From positions 124,001 to 188,000 of the forward strand of contig CAYQBN010000001.1 of assembly GCA_964415795.1 (NCBI GenBank): a stretch of DNA of 64,000 nucleotides, in the 5' to 3' direction. Position 1 is the stretch's first letter, and the number at the start of each line of letters is the position of its first letter. The translations under genes were made by a program, and so were the position numbers. Source of the DNA: CALITV01 sp964415795. GTDB lineage: Bacteria > UBP6 > UBA1177 > JAKLFG01. The notes under the pieces were generated by a model, which did not search any database, had not been told where the DNA came from, and saw only the letters and a program-made list of their open reading frames with translations. Below are positions 34,224 through 41,703 of the stretch, piece by piece.

Positions 34224-34260
34224 GGAAATCTCTCCTCCGCATCATAACTCACCGAAGGGG

Positions 34261-34289
34261 ATTATAGTGATGCCTCACCAGAAAAGCAA
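34261..34289 (-). promoter_or_regulatory. Promoter of the PilZ-RND-PepF operon
   Basis: On the minus strand TTGCTT (34289-34284), 17-base spacer, TATAAT (34266-34261). The start is about 8 bases below the -10 box, leaving a leader of about 30 bases to the ATG at 34223. Confidence 0.8.
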
Positions 34290-34328
34290 CGAAAGAGCAA
34301 ATTTTCCGAAAACCCTGTACAGGACTGT

Positions 34329-34982
34329 TCAGCGAACGAGGAGCTTCTCTATCGCTTCGGCGAACTTCTGGGCGGCGGCGGGGCCATTGGCGGTCACGAT
34401 GTTGCCGTCGACGGTGACCTCGTCACCGGTGAAGAAGGCGCCGTGCTTCTGAAGCACCTTGTCGGTCGTGGTACCGTACTCAGCATCATCCCCTTTCCAA
34501 ACGGTCGCCTTCTTGCCGACGAGCACCCCCGCCTTGGCGAGGATTGTGGGCGCCCAGCAGATCGCCGCGAGGACCGGCCGGTCCTTCGCCTCCTTCGCAA
34601 GCGCCACCGCCTTGACATCGGCGCGCACTATCGGCACACCGGCGCCACCGACAAAAACGACAGCGTCATAATCGACGGCTTTCACCTCGCCTACCGTTAC
34701 CGTCGCTTCGGCCTTCGCGCCGAACATACCGGTCGCCGTCCCTTTCTTCGTACTCGCGACCGTTACCTGCGCCCCCTGTTTCGTAAGGTGTCCGTAGGGC
34801 ACCTGATACTCTTCGTCACGGAACCGCTCCGGTGCCACGATCATGAGAATTTTCTTACCACTCAGTCTCTTCTCCATCGCTCCCTCCTTTGCCGACATTC
34901 CTCCGTTTCCTGCTCCACCGCATATCAGCACCGCGGCGGCCGTCAACATTAACAAACTCCAACCCCCTTTTGTTCCCTTCAT
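34329..34982 (-). CDS. DJ-1/PfpI-family protein, exported
   Basis: A 217-residue protein with a hydrophobic N-terminus (about 10-28) and a DJ-1/PfpI domain: KKILMIVAPERFRDEEY, DAVVFVGGAGVP and the nucleophile elbow AAICWAPTILAKAG with the reactive cysteine. This subfamily includes chaperones, deglycases and peptidases; the activity cannot be read. The N-terminus suggests export or anchoring, unusual for the mostly cytoplasmic family. The lipobox (VLIC) is only partial. GGAGG lies 6 bases before the ATG at 34982. It lies 18 bases after the RelA-like gene and is probably co-transcribed. Confidence 0.85.
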   Translation of the reverse strand: MKGTKGGWSLLMLTAAAVLICGGAGNGGMSAKEGAMEKRLSGKKILMIVAPERFRDEEYQVPYGHLTKQGAQVTVASTKKGTATGMFGAKAEATVTVGEVKAVDYDAVVFVGGAGVPIVRADVKAVALAKEAKDRPVLAAICWAPTILAKAGVLVGKKATVWKGDDAEYGTTTDKVLQKHGAFFTGDEVTVDGNIVTANGPAAAQKFAEAIEKLLVR

Positions 34983-35000
34983 CTTGGCCTCCTCCTCCAC

Positions 35001-36173
35001 CTATAGGACATGGACCTCCTGCCACTTCTTACGCGCATGATAGCGTATCACATTGTCGAGCACGCGTCGACGCACCGAGATGATCTGACTCTTTTTGTAC
35101 TCATCGTGACTGGCGCGGCCGGTACGGCTCTCCACGAACGAGTCATGATCGAGCAACTGTATCTCGAAAGGGAAGAAGAACTTGTAGGAGATGTTGATGT
35201 TGAAGGGATCCTGAATGGTGATGAGTTGCCGTGCCGTGAGTTGGATGCTCGTGTACTGCGTCGAAGAGTAGGGATTGTTCTCCCTAATGAGGTCCTCCTG
35301 CTGTTTCGCCTTTTCCTTGTCGAACACGAGGTATGGCTTGAAGAAGTTTCGCACATCCTCTTCGGTCCAGCCGGAGATATCCTCCTCGCGGAATTTGACG
35401 AGACCCTCGAGAAAACGCTCCACATCAATGAGGTTGTTGCGGGTTCGTGACGGCTTGATGTTGGCGAAGGCGATGACATGGTTTTCAGCAAGATATTTGA
35501 GAACGAGGAGGACATCGAGTTTGTCGTTGGTCACGATGCGTACGCCGATACGATCGAAAACATCGGCCGTCACATTCTCCTTCTTATGCAGCAGTTTCAT
35601 GATGAGGCTCTCGCGGGTCTTTTCGCTCTTCATTTCGAAGAGTTTGAGCCGTATCTGGTTGCGGCCGCGTCCGAGATAGTACTCGTTCTTGTTGGTGACA
35701 TGGAGATGCGCCATGAAGCGAGAGAATATCTGTTTTTTTATGCCTTGAAAGAAATACTTCGAGAGATCGTTCTCGGCATGGGTGATGGTATGGGCCACCC
35801 GGAGCACCGCGCAGGCCCAGCGCTGAGTTATGGAGCGGGTCTTCTCGGAAGCCATCACGAGAAAGTTGCGCGCGTCGTCCTCCAACATGATGGCAGGCGG
35901 CATAACGAGCGTCGGGGTAAGTCCCTCCGGGTCCTCAAGGAGGTAGGTCTGGATGAACGATTTCGCTTCGTTCAATATCGTTCGGACCTGTTCGGCATGC
36001 GAGGGATTGTCGAGGTCATAACCATAGTTCTTGAGGTAGTTGTGCGCTTCCTCATATGTTTCGATGGAAAGACGATTCGTGTCTATAAATGATTTGTTGG
36101 AAAGCACCACATCAATGAGTTCATACGGAAATGTCGCAAAGGTCTCTATAAGGCGCTCTTTCTGGTCCATCAT
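35001..36173 (-). CDS. Divergent RelA/SpoT-fold nucleotidyltransferase-like protein
   Basis: A 390-residue soluble protein. Its second half resembles the (p)ppGpp synthetase domain: FDRIGVRIVTND (206-217, RelA-type DxxGVRxV with the metal Asp D207), NPYSSTQYTSIQ (300-311, compare NGYRSLHT in Rel), FPFEIQLLD (334-342, compare VEVQIRT, with E337) and ASHDEYKK (354-361, compare HWxYK). An insertion of about 50 residues separates the first and second motif groups. The first half (1-165) is unknown and helical. No HD hydrolase, TGS or ACT domain. I recall a deltaproteobacterial family numbered TIGR04552 with this look, but cannot confirm it. ATG at 36173 has GGGAG 6 bases upstream. Activity is unproven. 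Confidence 0.7.
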   Translation of the reverse strand: MMDQKERLIETFATFPYELIDVVLSNKSFIDTNRLSIETYEEAHNYLKNYGYDLDNPSHAEQVRTILNEAKSFIQTYLLEDPEGLTPTLVMPPAIMLEDDARNFLVMASEKTRSITQRWACAVLRVAHTITHAENDLSKYFFQGIKKQIFSRFMAHLHVTNKNEYYLGRGRNQIRLKLFEMKSEKTRESLIMKLLHKKENVTADVFDRIGVRIVTNDKLDVLLVLKYLAENHVIAFANIKPSRTRNNLIDVERFLEGLVKFREEDISGWTEEDVRNFFKPYLVFDKEKAKQQEDLIRENNPYSSTQYTSIQLTARQLITIQDPFNINISYKFFFPFEIQLLDHDSFVESRTGRASHDEYKKSQIISVRRRVLDNVIRYHARKKWQEVHVL

Positions 36174-36197
36174 CCGAATCTCCCTTGCTGATGGAAC

Positions 36198-36226
36198 ACT
36201 ATAACAAAGAAAAGAAAAAAATGCAA
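36198..36226 (-). promoter_or_regulatory. Promoter of the RelA-like/DJ-1 operon
   Basis: On the minus strand TTGCAT (36226-36221), 17-base spacer, TATAGT (36203-36198). It sits back to back with the ribE promoter, the two -35 boxes being 13 bases apart, so a shared regulator could affect both. Confidence 0.75.
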
Positions 36227-36239
36227 AGAGAGCGAGAAC

Positions 36240-36268
36240 TTGCAAACGACCATACGCTGGGTTATAGT
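36240..36268 (+). promoter_or_regulatory. Promoter of the ribE-lapA-lapB operon
   Basis: TTGCAA (36240-36245), 17-base spacer, TATAGT (36263-36268), about 33 bases before the TTG start of riboflavin synthase. The leader is too short for an FMN riboswitch, so no such switch is present here. Confidence 0.75.
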
Positions 36269-36301
36269 CGTCTCGCGTCACCATCCGGCGGAGGAGACAC
36301 C

Positions 36302-36952
36302 TTGTTCAGCGGCATTATCGAGAAAACGGCGGCGGTCACACGTCTTACCGCATCAGGTGCTGAACGGATGCTTACCATCGGCAACCCTTTCGGCGGTGAA
36401 GCACAGTGCGGCGACAGCATCGCGGTGGACGGCGTCTGTCTCACCGTCACCGAACGGAGCGCCCAACACCTTTCCTTCTTCGTATCGGCGGAAACGGTGA
36501 AGAAAACCCGCGCTGCCGCCTACAAACCGGGCCAGATCGTCAATCTTGAACGGGCACTCGTGTTCGGCGGACGCCTTGACGGGCATCTCGTCACCGGCCA
36601 TGTGGATACGGTGGGACGCATCGCGGCGGTACGAAAGATCGGTGACGGCGTTGAAGTGAGCATTCATGTGCCGCCGCATTTCAAGATGCTCCTCGTGGAG
36701 CAAGGCTCTCTTGCGGTGAACGGGGTGAGCCTTACCGTCGCGCGGCTGGAAGGCGACCGCGTGACCGTGTCGCTCGTGCCGGAGACGCTCAAGCGCACTT
36801 CGTTTGAAAGCGCCCTGTCGGTCGGAGAAACGGTGAATCTGGAATTCGACATCATCGGTAAATATGTGTTGCGATTGCTCGGACCACGGACGAAAGACGA
36901 ATCGCTCCGAGCGTTGTTGGCACAATGGGAGAAAAAGGAGGAGCGATCATGA
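36302..36952 (+). CDS. ribE: Riboflavin synthase, alpha subunit
   Basis: A 216-residue enzyme that makes riboflavin from two molecules of 6,7-dimethyl-8-ribityllumazine. It has two similar beta-barrel repeats: the first begins LFSGIIEKTAAV and contains GDSIAVDGVCLTV, the second contains GGRLDGHLVTGHVDTVG and GSLAVNGVSLTV. The start is TTG at 36302 with GGAGGAG 5 bases upstream and gives the family's normal N-terminus and length; the ATG at 36185 would add residues never seen in the family and lies before the promoter. It overlaps lapA as ATGA. No other rib gene is near, which is unusual. Confidence 0.94.
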   Translation: MFSGIIEKTAAVTRLTASGAERMLTIGNPFGGEAQCGDSIAVDGVCLTVTERSAQHLSFFVSAETVKKTRAAAYKPGQIVNLERALVFGGRLDGHLVTGHVDTVGRIAAVRKIGDGVEVSIHVPPHFKMLLVEQGSLAVNGVSLTVARLEGDRVTVSLVPETLKRTSFESALSVGETVNLEFDIIGKYVLRLLGPRTKDESLRALLAQWEKKEERS

Positions 36953-37260
36953 TCCGCCAAATATTTCTTGTGGCGCTTTTCACGACGGTACTCATCGCGA
37001 TATTGCTCTTTGCGCTCAAGAACAATCAAACGGTACCCATCGATCTGGTGATAGTCCGCCTCGACGCCGTTCCGCTGTGGGCGGTCATGATCGTATCGTT
37101 CCTCGTCGGGATAGCTCTTTCCTCGCTCCTCTTCGTTTTCGCGATCATCGGACTCTACTGGAATCATCGAACCGCCCTCAAGGAACTCGCGAAGTTGCGC
37201 ACTCGTTCCGAGACGGTCGGAATCTCTACTGGATATCCTGACTCCGAGCATCGTTCCTGA
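36949..37260 (+). CDS. lapA: LapA-like membrane protein (DUF1049)
   Basis: A 103-residue inner-membrane protein with two membrane segments (about 4-22 and 45-68) and a basic cytoplasmic tail. The motif FALKNNQTVPIDLVI between the segments is typical of LapA/DUF1049. In Escherichia coli LapA works with LapB in LPS assembly. AAGGAGGAG precedes the ATG, which overlaps the ribE stop as ATGA; its own stop overlaps the lapB ATG by one base. The pairing with lapB supports the assignment. Confidence 0.87.
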   Translation: MIRQIFLVALFTTVLIAILLFALKNNQTVPIDLVIVRLDAVPLWAVMIVSFLVGIALSSLLFVFAIIGLYWNHRTALKELAKLRTRSETVGISTGYPDSEHRS

Positions 37261-38351
37261 TGGATCTGTTCTCTCCCCATAGCCGAGAGATCGTGGCGGC
37301 GGCGGCGCTGATCGCCGCGCTCCTCCTCTTCCTCCGCCTTCTGTGGACAACGCGTCGTGCGAACCGCCGGGCTCGTCTCGACATGGTGTCGGTCCTCCCC
37401 GCGATCGGGCGGATGCTCGAGGGGGAAAACCACGATATCGCGCGATGGTTACGGCGTGTCGCCCGCCGCTATCCGGATGAGACCAACGCGCTCATTCTCT
37501 CTGCCGACCTTCTCCGCCGGGAAGGAAGCCCGCTCAAAGCAACCTTTCTGCTCCGTGCCCTTCTTTACCGGACCTCGCTCTCCGACGATGAACGCGCCGC
37601 GATACTGCTCTCGCTCGGCCGTGCCTACCGAGCGATCGGCGATGATGAAAAGGCGCTTGCCATGCTCAAACAGAGTCTTGCGACGGTGAGACGCCGCGAA
37701 ACGCTTCAGGAACTCACCGAGATCGAGTGTCAGAAAGGGCTTTTCGAAGATGCCTTGTTCCACCGTCGCGATATGAACGGCATGATAGGTGCCGATTCGG
37801 ATGAAGGGCTATTGGGGATTGTGCTCGAGGCGGCAAGCCGTTCGCTAGCGGAGAAAAAACCCGGAGAGGCGCAACGATGGCTCGAACAGGGGTCACGCCT
37901 GCAAGGGGATCGGCCTCTCGGTAAGATCCTCTCTGCCGCCGCCGCGCTGTGCGCCGGCGAAGTCCCCCGCGCGGTCGAACTTTTTTCCGTCTGCCAAGAT
38001 CGCTGGCCCGACGAAGAGATAACGTTCCGCTACCTCTTTCTTCATCTTCCCGGAGGAATAGAGGTTCTTCGTACCGTTCCGGGATCGCTGGCCGCATTGT
38101 TTCTCGCCGTTGCCGGCGAAGATAAAACACTCTCCTCCCTTGACCGGGAACGAGTTGAAAAAAATACGATCTTATACTACTATCTTTCTGCGCAGAGCGC
38201 CCCTGCCGGCGAACTGCGAGAACTATTGGCGGTGGTCGGAAGACGCGACCGGATGTTCGCTTGCCGCGCCTGTGGAAACCCTCTCTCGGGCGCGGTGCTT
38301 GCTTGTCCCGTCTGCGGATTGCCGCTGGCGGTGAAATGGGGAACAATATGA
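37260..38351 (+). CDS. lapB: LapB-like TPR/rubredoxin protein, LPS regulator
   Basis: A 363-residue protein with the LapB (YciM) layout: an N-terminal membrane anchor (about 10-29), a long TPR region (about 40-330) and a C-terminal rubredoxin-type metal site CRACGNPLSGAVLACPVCG (CxxC and CxxC near 336-352). LapB directs the LpxC deacetylase to FtsH for degradation and so balances LPS with phospholipid. The repeats are divergent from E. coli. The gene starts at the last base of lapA. Similarity is judged by layout and metal motif, not by alignment. Confidence 0.82.
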   Translation: MDLFSPHSREIVAAAALIAALLLFLRLLWTTRRANRRARLDMVSVLPAIGRMLEGENHDIARWLRRVARRYPDETNALILSADLLRREGSPLKATFLLRALLYRTSLSDDERAAILLSLGRAYRAIGDDEKALAMLKQSLATVRRRETLQELTEIECQKGLFEDALFHRRDMNGMIGADSDEGLLGIVLEAASRSLAEKKPGEAQRWLEQGSRLQGDRPLGKILSAAAALCAGEVPRAVELFSVCQDRWPDEEITFRYLFLHLPGGIEVLRTVPGSLAALFLAVAGEDKTLSSLDRERVEKNTILYYYLSAQSAPAGELRELLAVVGRRDRMFACRACGNPLSGAVLACPVCGLPLAVKWGTI

Positions 38352-38362
38352 CGGAGGCATAT

Positions 38363-39454
38363 ATGGGGAACGGATTCTTTCGTCGGGCCATGTCTGTCAT
38401 GACGATCCTCTTCCTCTGTTCGGCCTGCGGGAACGATGACAAGAACGGACGGACCATCTCGGTGGACCAATTTTTCGAGACCTATCTAGCGACGCTCTGT
38501 GACAGTTCGTCCCGCTATACAAGCGGCATCATAACCGCGACGAACAAGGGGACCTGTCCCAAGGCGATCATGGATAGCCTCTTTGCGTGGCCATTCTTTC
38601 ACGCAGGCCGCAACACCGTCTTTAAACAGAAGGTGTATCTTCTTCGCCAAGCCGAAACGGAAGGGTGGCTCTCCCTCGACGCCGATCAGGCCGAGGTATG
38701 TTTCGACACCATAAACCGCATGCAGCCGTACAACCCCCTTGACATCCACCTCCTCGACATTCCTGAATGCGCGCTGGCATTCAAGGGGAAGAGGATCATT
38801 AACGATTTCTGCATGCAGGACGAGGAGTGCGACGGCGGTTGGTGCAATCTTTCCGGAGGTTCCTGCCCCGGTCGGTGCGTCCTTTACCGCCATCAGGGAG
38901 AGCCTTGCAACGAAAATCTCGACCGGTGCGAGCCGGGATACACGTGCCTCTCGTCGGGTTGCTCGCAGTTGTCACGCGGCGAGAAGGGCGATCCCTGCAC
39001 CGCCGACGAGCACTGCCTCAGTTACCTTTATTGTAAAAAGGCCGAGGGCGACCTCGCCGGCATTTGTTTCGAAAAAAAAGGCATCGGCAAGAGTTGTGAA
39101 CAGCCGAACGAGTGTCTCACCGGCCTCAACTGTGTGGACTCTCTCTGTCAGGGACTCGAGATACCCAATACGGTGGGCGCCGACTGCAGCGAGGTAAAAA
39201 TGTGCAACTATTTCTCGCGCCTCGAGTGCGCCAAAGAAGGAGATACCTATACGACCTGTCGCACCTTTCCTTCAGGAGAGGGCTCTCCCTGCACCTTCCA
39301 GTGCTCGGAGCAGTTCTACTGCAACCCACTTTCGGGGACCTGCACCTACTTCAGCCGCCTCGACGAGCCGTGCGGCGTATACTATCAATGCTCCTCACTC
39401 TATTGCGGCCCCGGCGGCATCTGTCTCATGCCGGAATGCGAGCAGACCTTCTGA
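38363..39454 (+). CDS. Cysteine-rich lipoprotein
   Basis: A 363-residue exported lipoprotein (lipobox CSAC, C22). After an unremarkable helical part (about 25-150) the rest is rich in cysteines arranged in short repeats such as CMQDEECDGGWC, CNENLDRCEPGYTCLSSGC and CTADEHCLSYLYC, resembling EGF/Dickkopf-like extracellular cysteine modules common in myxobacterial surface proteins. The ATG at 38363 is chosen because GGAGG lies 5 bases upstream; ATG 38348 overlaps lapB. Function unknown; a role in adhesion or binding is a guess. It overlaps by one base the thioredoxin-like gene, which may keep the disulphides in order. Confidence 0.8.
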   Translation: MGNGFFRRAMSVMTILFLCSACGNDDKNGRTISVDQFFETYLATLCDSSSRYTSGIITATNKGTCPKAIMDSLFAWPFFHAGRNTVFKQKVYLLRQAETEGWLSLDADQAEVCFDTINRMQPYNPLDIHLLDIPECALAFKGKRIINDFCMQDEECDGGWCNLSGGSCPGRCVLYRHQGEPCNENLDRCEPGYTCLSSGCSQLSRGEKGDPCTADEHCLSYLYCKKAEGDLAGICFEKKGIGKSCEQPNECLTGLNCVDSLCQGLEIPNTVGADCSEVKMCNYFSRLECAKEGDTYTTCRTFPSGEGSPCTFQCSEQFYCNPLSGTCTYFSRLDEPCGVYYQCSSLYCGPGGICLMPECEQTF

Positions 39455-40026
39455 TGCGAGGAGCGCTTCCCGGATTCATCCTCCTCTCCTTTTTCTTTTC
39501 GTGCACGCCTCTTGCCCCGGTGAACCATCAGGAGAACCTGCCTCCTTCTCCGCCACCGGTCTCCGAAACATCCGCGGAGGCGCCTTCCTCGCCATCTACC
39601 CCCGAAACTGTCTCCGTCGCAGAACACCTATTCCTCCGCGACACCGTCTCAGGCGAAGTGAAATCGCTTTCCGCCATTACCGGAGGGAAGCCCGCCGTCA
39701 TCGATCTCTCGGCCAGTTGGTGCGCCCCGTGCGCCGAACTCCCCGGCCGTCTCGACGCCATTCGCGAACGGTTGGGGCAGACCTCGGCAATCGAGTTCAT
39801 CATGGTCCTCCAGAAGGGAGACGCTCCCGAACGGTTGCCCGCTCCCCCGCAATACCCTGTCTATCTTCTCGAAAAAGCTCCTCCTTCGCTTGATATCGCG
39901 CCGCCCCCGCTTTTCCCGACGGTGGTCATCCTCGACGCGAACGGAAATATGCACTCGTTGCTCGCGGGATTGTATCCTTCTCTCGTGTATTACAGCGCGA
40001 TCTCTGAAGTTCTCACGGGAAAATGA
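39454..40026 (+). CDS. Thioredoxin-like lipoprotein (TlpA/ResA type)
   Basis: A 190-residue protein with signal peptide and probable lipid anchor (FFFSC, C17), a Pro/Ser/Glu-rich linker (about 18-55) and a thioredoxin fold with the redox pair WCAPC (C90, C93) in DLSASWCAPCAEL. The cis-Pro strand appears as LFPTVVILDANGNMH. It should act in the periplasm as a thiol-disulphide reductase or oxidase, perhaps on the cysteine-rich lipoprotein encoded just before (ATG in TGATG overlap). The upstream frame from 39112 is an out-of-frame shadow of the previous gene. Confidence 0.9.
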   Translation: MRGALPGFILLSFFFSCTPLAPVNHQENLPPSPPPVSETSAEAPSSPSTPETVSVAEHLFLRDTVSGEVKSLSAITGGKPAVIDLSASWCAPCAELPGRLDAIRERLGQTSAIEFIMVLQKGDAPERLPAPPQYPVYLLEKAPPSLDIAPPPLFPTVVILDANGNMHSLLAGLYPSLVYYSAISEVLTGK

Positions 40027-40029
40027 CGA

Positions 40030-41580
40030 TCACTCCGGTCGTTCTCCCCGAAATCGTTCAACGACTTTGATCTCGTCGGGTGTAAGCCGGAACAGTTGGT
40101 AGAGATAACGGTCTATGGTCCGCCGGTGCTGTTCCACTATCTTGAAGTCAGGACGGGACCCGACGAGGGCCGACCGGAGGAGGGTCACCGCTTCGACGAT
40201 ATAACGCTGCGCCGGTCTCTTCGGCAGAATGAAGGGGATACTCGCAAAGTTCTTTTTAAGGAACTTGTTATGATGTGGGAACTTAAGGAGGTAATAGAAC
40301 TGCACGAGCGCCGAATTGAAGAAGGCCTCCGCGAATTCAAGCGAAAGGTCCGGGCTTCGCGGTACGATCGCCGCGATATCGCTCAAGAAATAGAGACCGC
40401 CCCGATCAATGCACATGACCGGTCGTACCGAAAGATAGCGGGCAATGAGTTTCGGTTGTTCGAATCGTGCGGGAGCAGGCAGTTGGAAGAAGAATTCGCT
40501 TTCCGGCAATACCCACGCCGAGTTTACTGGATCGGTGAACGGACGGATCTCTTTTCCTCGGATAAACGGTTTGTAACGGGCATTACGCCGAAATTTCTCG
40601 ACCGGAGGACGGACCCCGTGCGCCGGGAACATACCGATGAAGAAATCAAAGTGCTCCCCGCAGGTCTCCTCGCCAACATCCTCTATCTTCTTTAAGAGGG
40701 TTATCTCATCGTACGCAAGGCCGTCGTTGAAGGTTAGCAGATTATTGAAGGTAATAAAATCGTTGGGAACGGAAAGCAAAGAACCACGGGTAGCATCAGT
40801 AATAGTGATGGGGCGCTCCGTTTCCGCCGGACGGCGTTTACCGAAGTGGAGCACCAACCTCTGAGTATCCTTGGTTATTTCGCGTAAGGAGAACAGTTGG
40901 TAGAGAAACCGTTTCTCCTTCTTGGTGGCAGGGGAAACGAGGAAATTCCTTTTGAGATGAAGGATATATGCCCCATCATCATGTAAAAGGAGGACGATAT
41001 TTTTCAAGAAGCCCTCCGGAGGAAGTGGCGTCGCAATCGCCTCATCCAAGATAAGGTGGAACCGATAGGGGCGTATGCTTTTTTTCTCTTCGGAAAGGAT
41101 CTCGAAAATGGTGGCCTGTACCGAGATCTCAACAGGATGCTCTTTCGAAAGCGGGTAGGCATGCACTTCCGAAAAAGGCGAAAGGACCGCTGATTCGTCG
41201 AGATACGAAAAATGGAGTGCATGCCCCTTTTCAAGGTGATAGGGCAAGTAGAGCGCATCGGAAAGGAACAGGATATCGTGGCGCACCGCCGAGATGTGGG
41301 GAGTCGCCTCCATGGGTGCCGGGTGTGGCAAAGAGAGAATGTAGCTGATAGACCACGAAGAGACAAAGGGACGCCTGAGCCGATCGCCGAAGCGCTCATT
41401 TATTTTCAGGAAATCATCCGGAGACAAGCCTGCCACGAGAGTAGGCGAAAATCGTTTCTCCGAGACGGTGAAAAAGAAACGATTAAGGAGAAACGTGCGG
41501 GGATGCGCAGAGATGCCTTCTTCCCGGCAGAAACTGGCGATATCGTTATAGAGCCTGATGAGTTTTTTGCGCTTATTCAT
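40030..41580 (-). CDS. Orphan TaqI-type recognition domain, degenerate methyltransferase
   Basis: A 516-residue protein. The C-terminal part (about 330-516) matches the specificity end of TaqI/Eco57I-like enzymes: ARYKPFIRGKEIRPF, FEQPKLIARYLS, FFNSALVQFYYLLKFPHHNKFLKKNF, and the final LYQLFRLTPDEIKVVERF. The N-terminal part keeps the spacing of an N6-adenine methyltransferase core, but where FDVIIGNPPY is expected it reads RFHLILDEAIATP (173-185), and no SAM-binding glycine motif is visible. It is probably a DNA-binding protein without methylation activity. It stands alone with its own promoter and no endonuclease gene. It ends 3 bases from the convergent thioredoxin-like gene. AT-rich codons and a weak ribosome site hint at transfer. 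Confidence 0.72.
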   Translation of the reverse strand: MNKRKKLIRLYNDIASFCREEGISAHPRTFLLNRFFFTVSEKRFSPTLVAGLSPDDFLKINERFGDRLRRPFVSSWSISYILSLPHPAPMEATPHISAVRHDILFLSDALYLPYHLEKGHALHFSYLDESAVLSPFSEVHAYPLSKEHPVEISVQATIFEILSEEKKSIRPYRFHLILDEAIATPLPPEGFLKNIVLLLHDDGAYILHLKRNFLVSPATKKEKRFLYQLFSLREITKDTQRLVLHFGKRRPAETERPITITDATRGSLLSVPNDFITFNNLLTFNDGLAYDEITLLKKIEDVGEETCGEHFDFFIGMFPAHGVRPPVEKFRRNARYKPFIRGKEIRPFTDPVNSAWVLPESEFFFQLPAPARFEQPKLIARYLSVRPVMCIDRGGLYFLSDIAAIVPRSPDLSLEFAEAFFNSALVQFYYLLKFPHHNKFLKKNFASIPFILPKRPAQRYIVEAVTLLRSALVGSRPDFKIVEQHRRTIDRYLYQLFRLTPDEIKVVERFRGERPE

Positions 41581-41609
41581 GAAAAAACACCGTGCCAGCC
41601 GCTTCGATA

Positions 41610-41637
41610 ACTATATGTGAGCACCCGGAAAAGGCAA
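41610..41637 (-). promoter_or_regulatory. Promoter of the orphan recognition-domain gene
   Basis: On the minus strand TTGCCT (41637-41632), 16-base spacer, TATAGT (41615-41610), about 30 bases before the ATG at 41580 and just after the terminator of the preceding gene. Confidence 0.55.
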
Positions 41638-41648
41638 AAAATTCAACC

Positions 41649-41676
41649 AAAAAAAAGGGGCCGGAAATCCGGCCCC
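41649..41676 (-). terminator. Rho-independent terminator of the acidic lipoprotein gene
   Basis: A perfect 8-base stem GGGGCCGG/CCGGCCCC with a 4-base loop (41657-41676), followed on the minus strand by eight T. It ends the lipoprotein gene at 41704 and separates it from the gene at 40030. Confidence 0.93.
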
Positions 41677-41703
41677 AGAAAAGAGCAAAGAGAAAAACGA
41701 GAC

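Noticed and set aside
34314..34323. Palindrome CCTGTACAGG near the end of the DJ-1 gene, like a short LexA box
   Set aside because: The half-sites are too close (CTGT/ACAG without spacer) for a known LexA site, and it lies at a gene end 50 bases before the promoter of the next operon without any SOS gene.
35010..36092. Plus-strand frames across the RelA-like gene
   Set aside because: Out-of-frame shadows with no ribosome site or motif; the minus frame has a promoter, a ribosome site and the RelA-type motifs.
36185..36301. N-terminal extension of riboflavin synthase from ATG 36185
   Set aside because: The extra 39 residues do not belong to the family and lie over the promoter. The TTG at 36302 with its ribosome site gives the normal protein.
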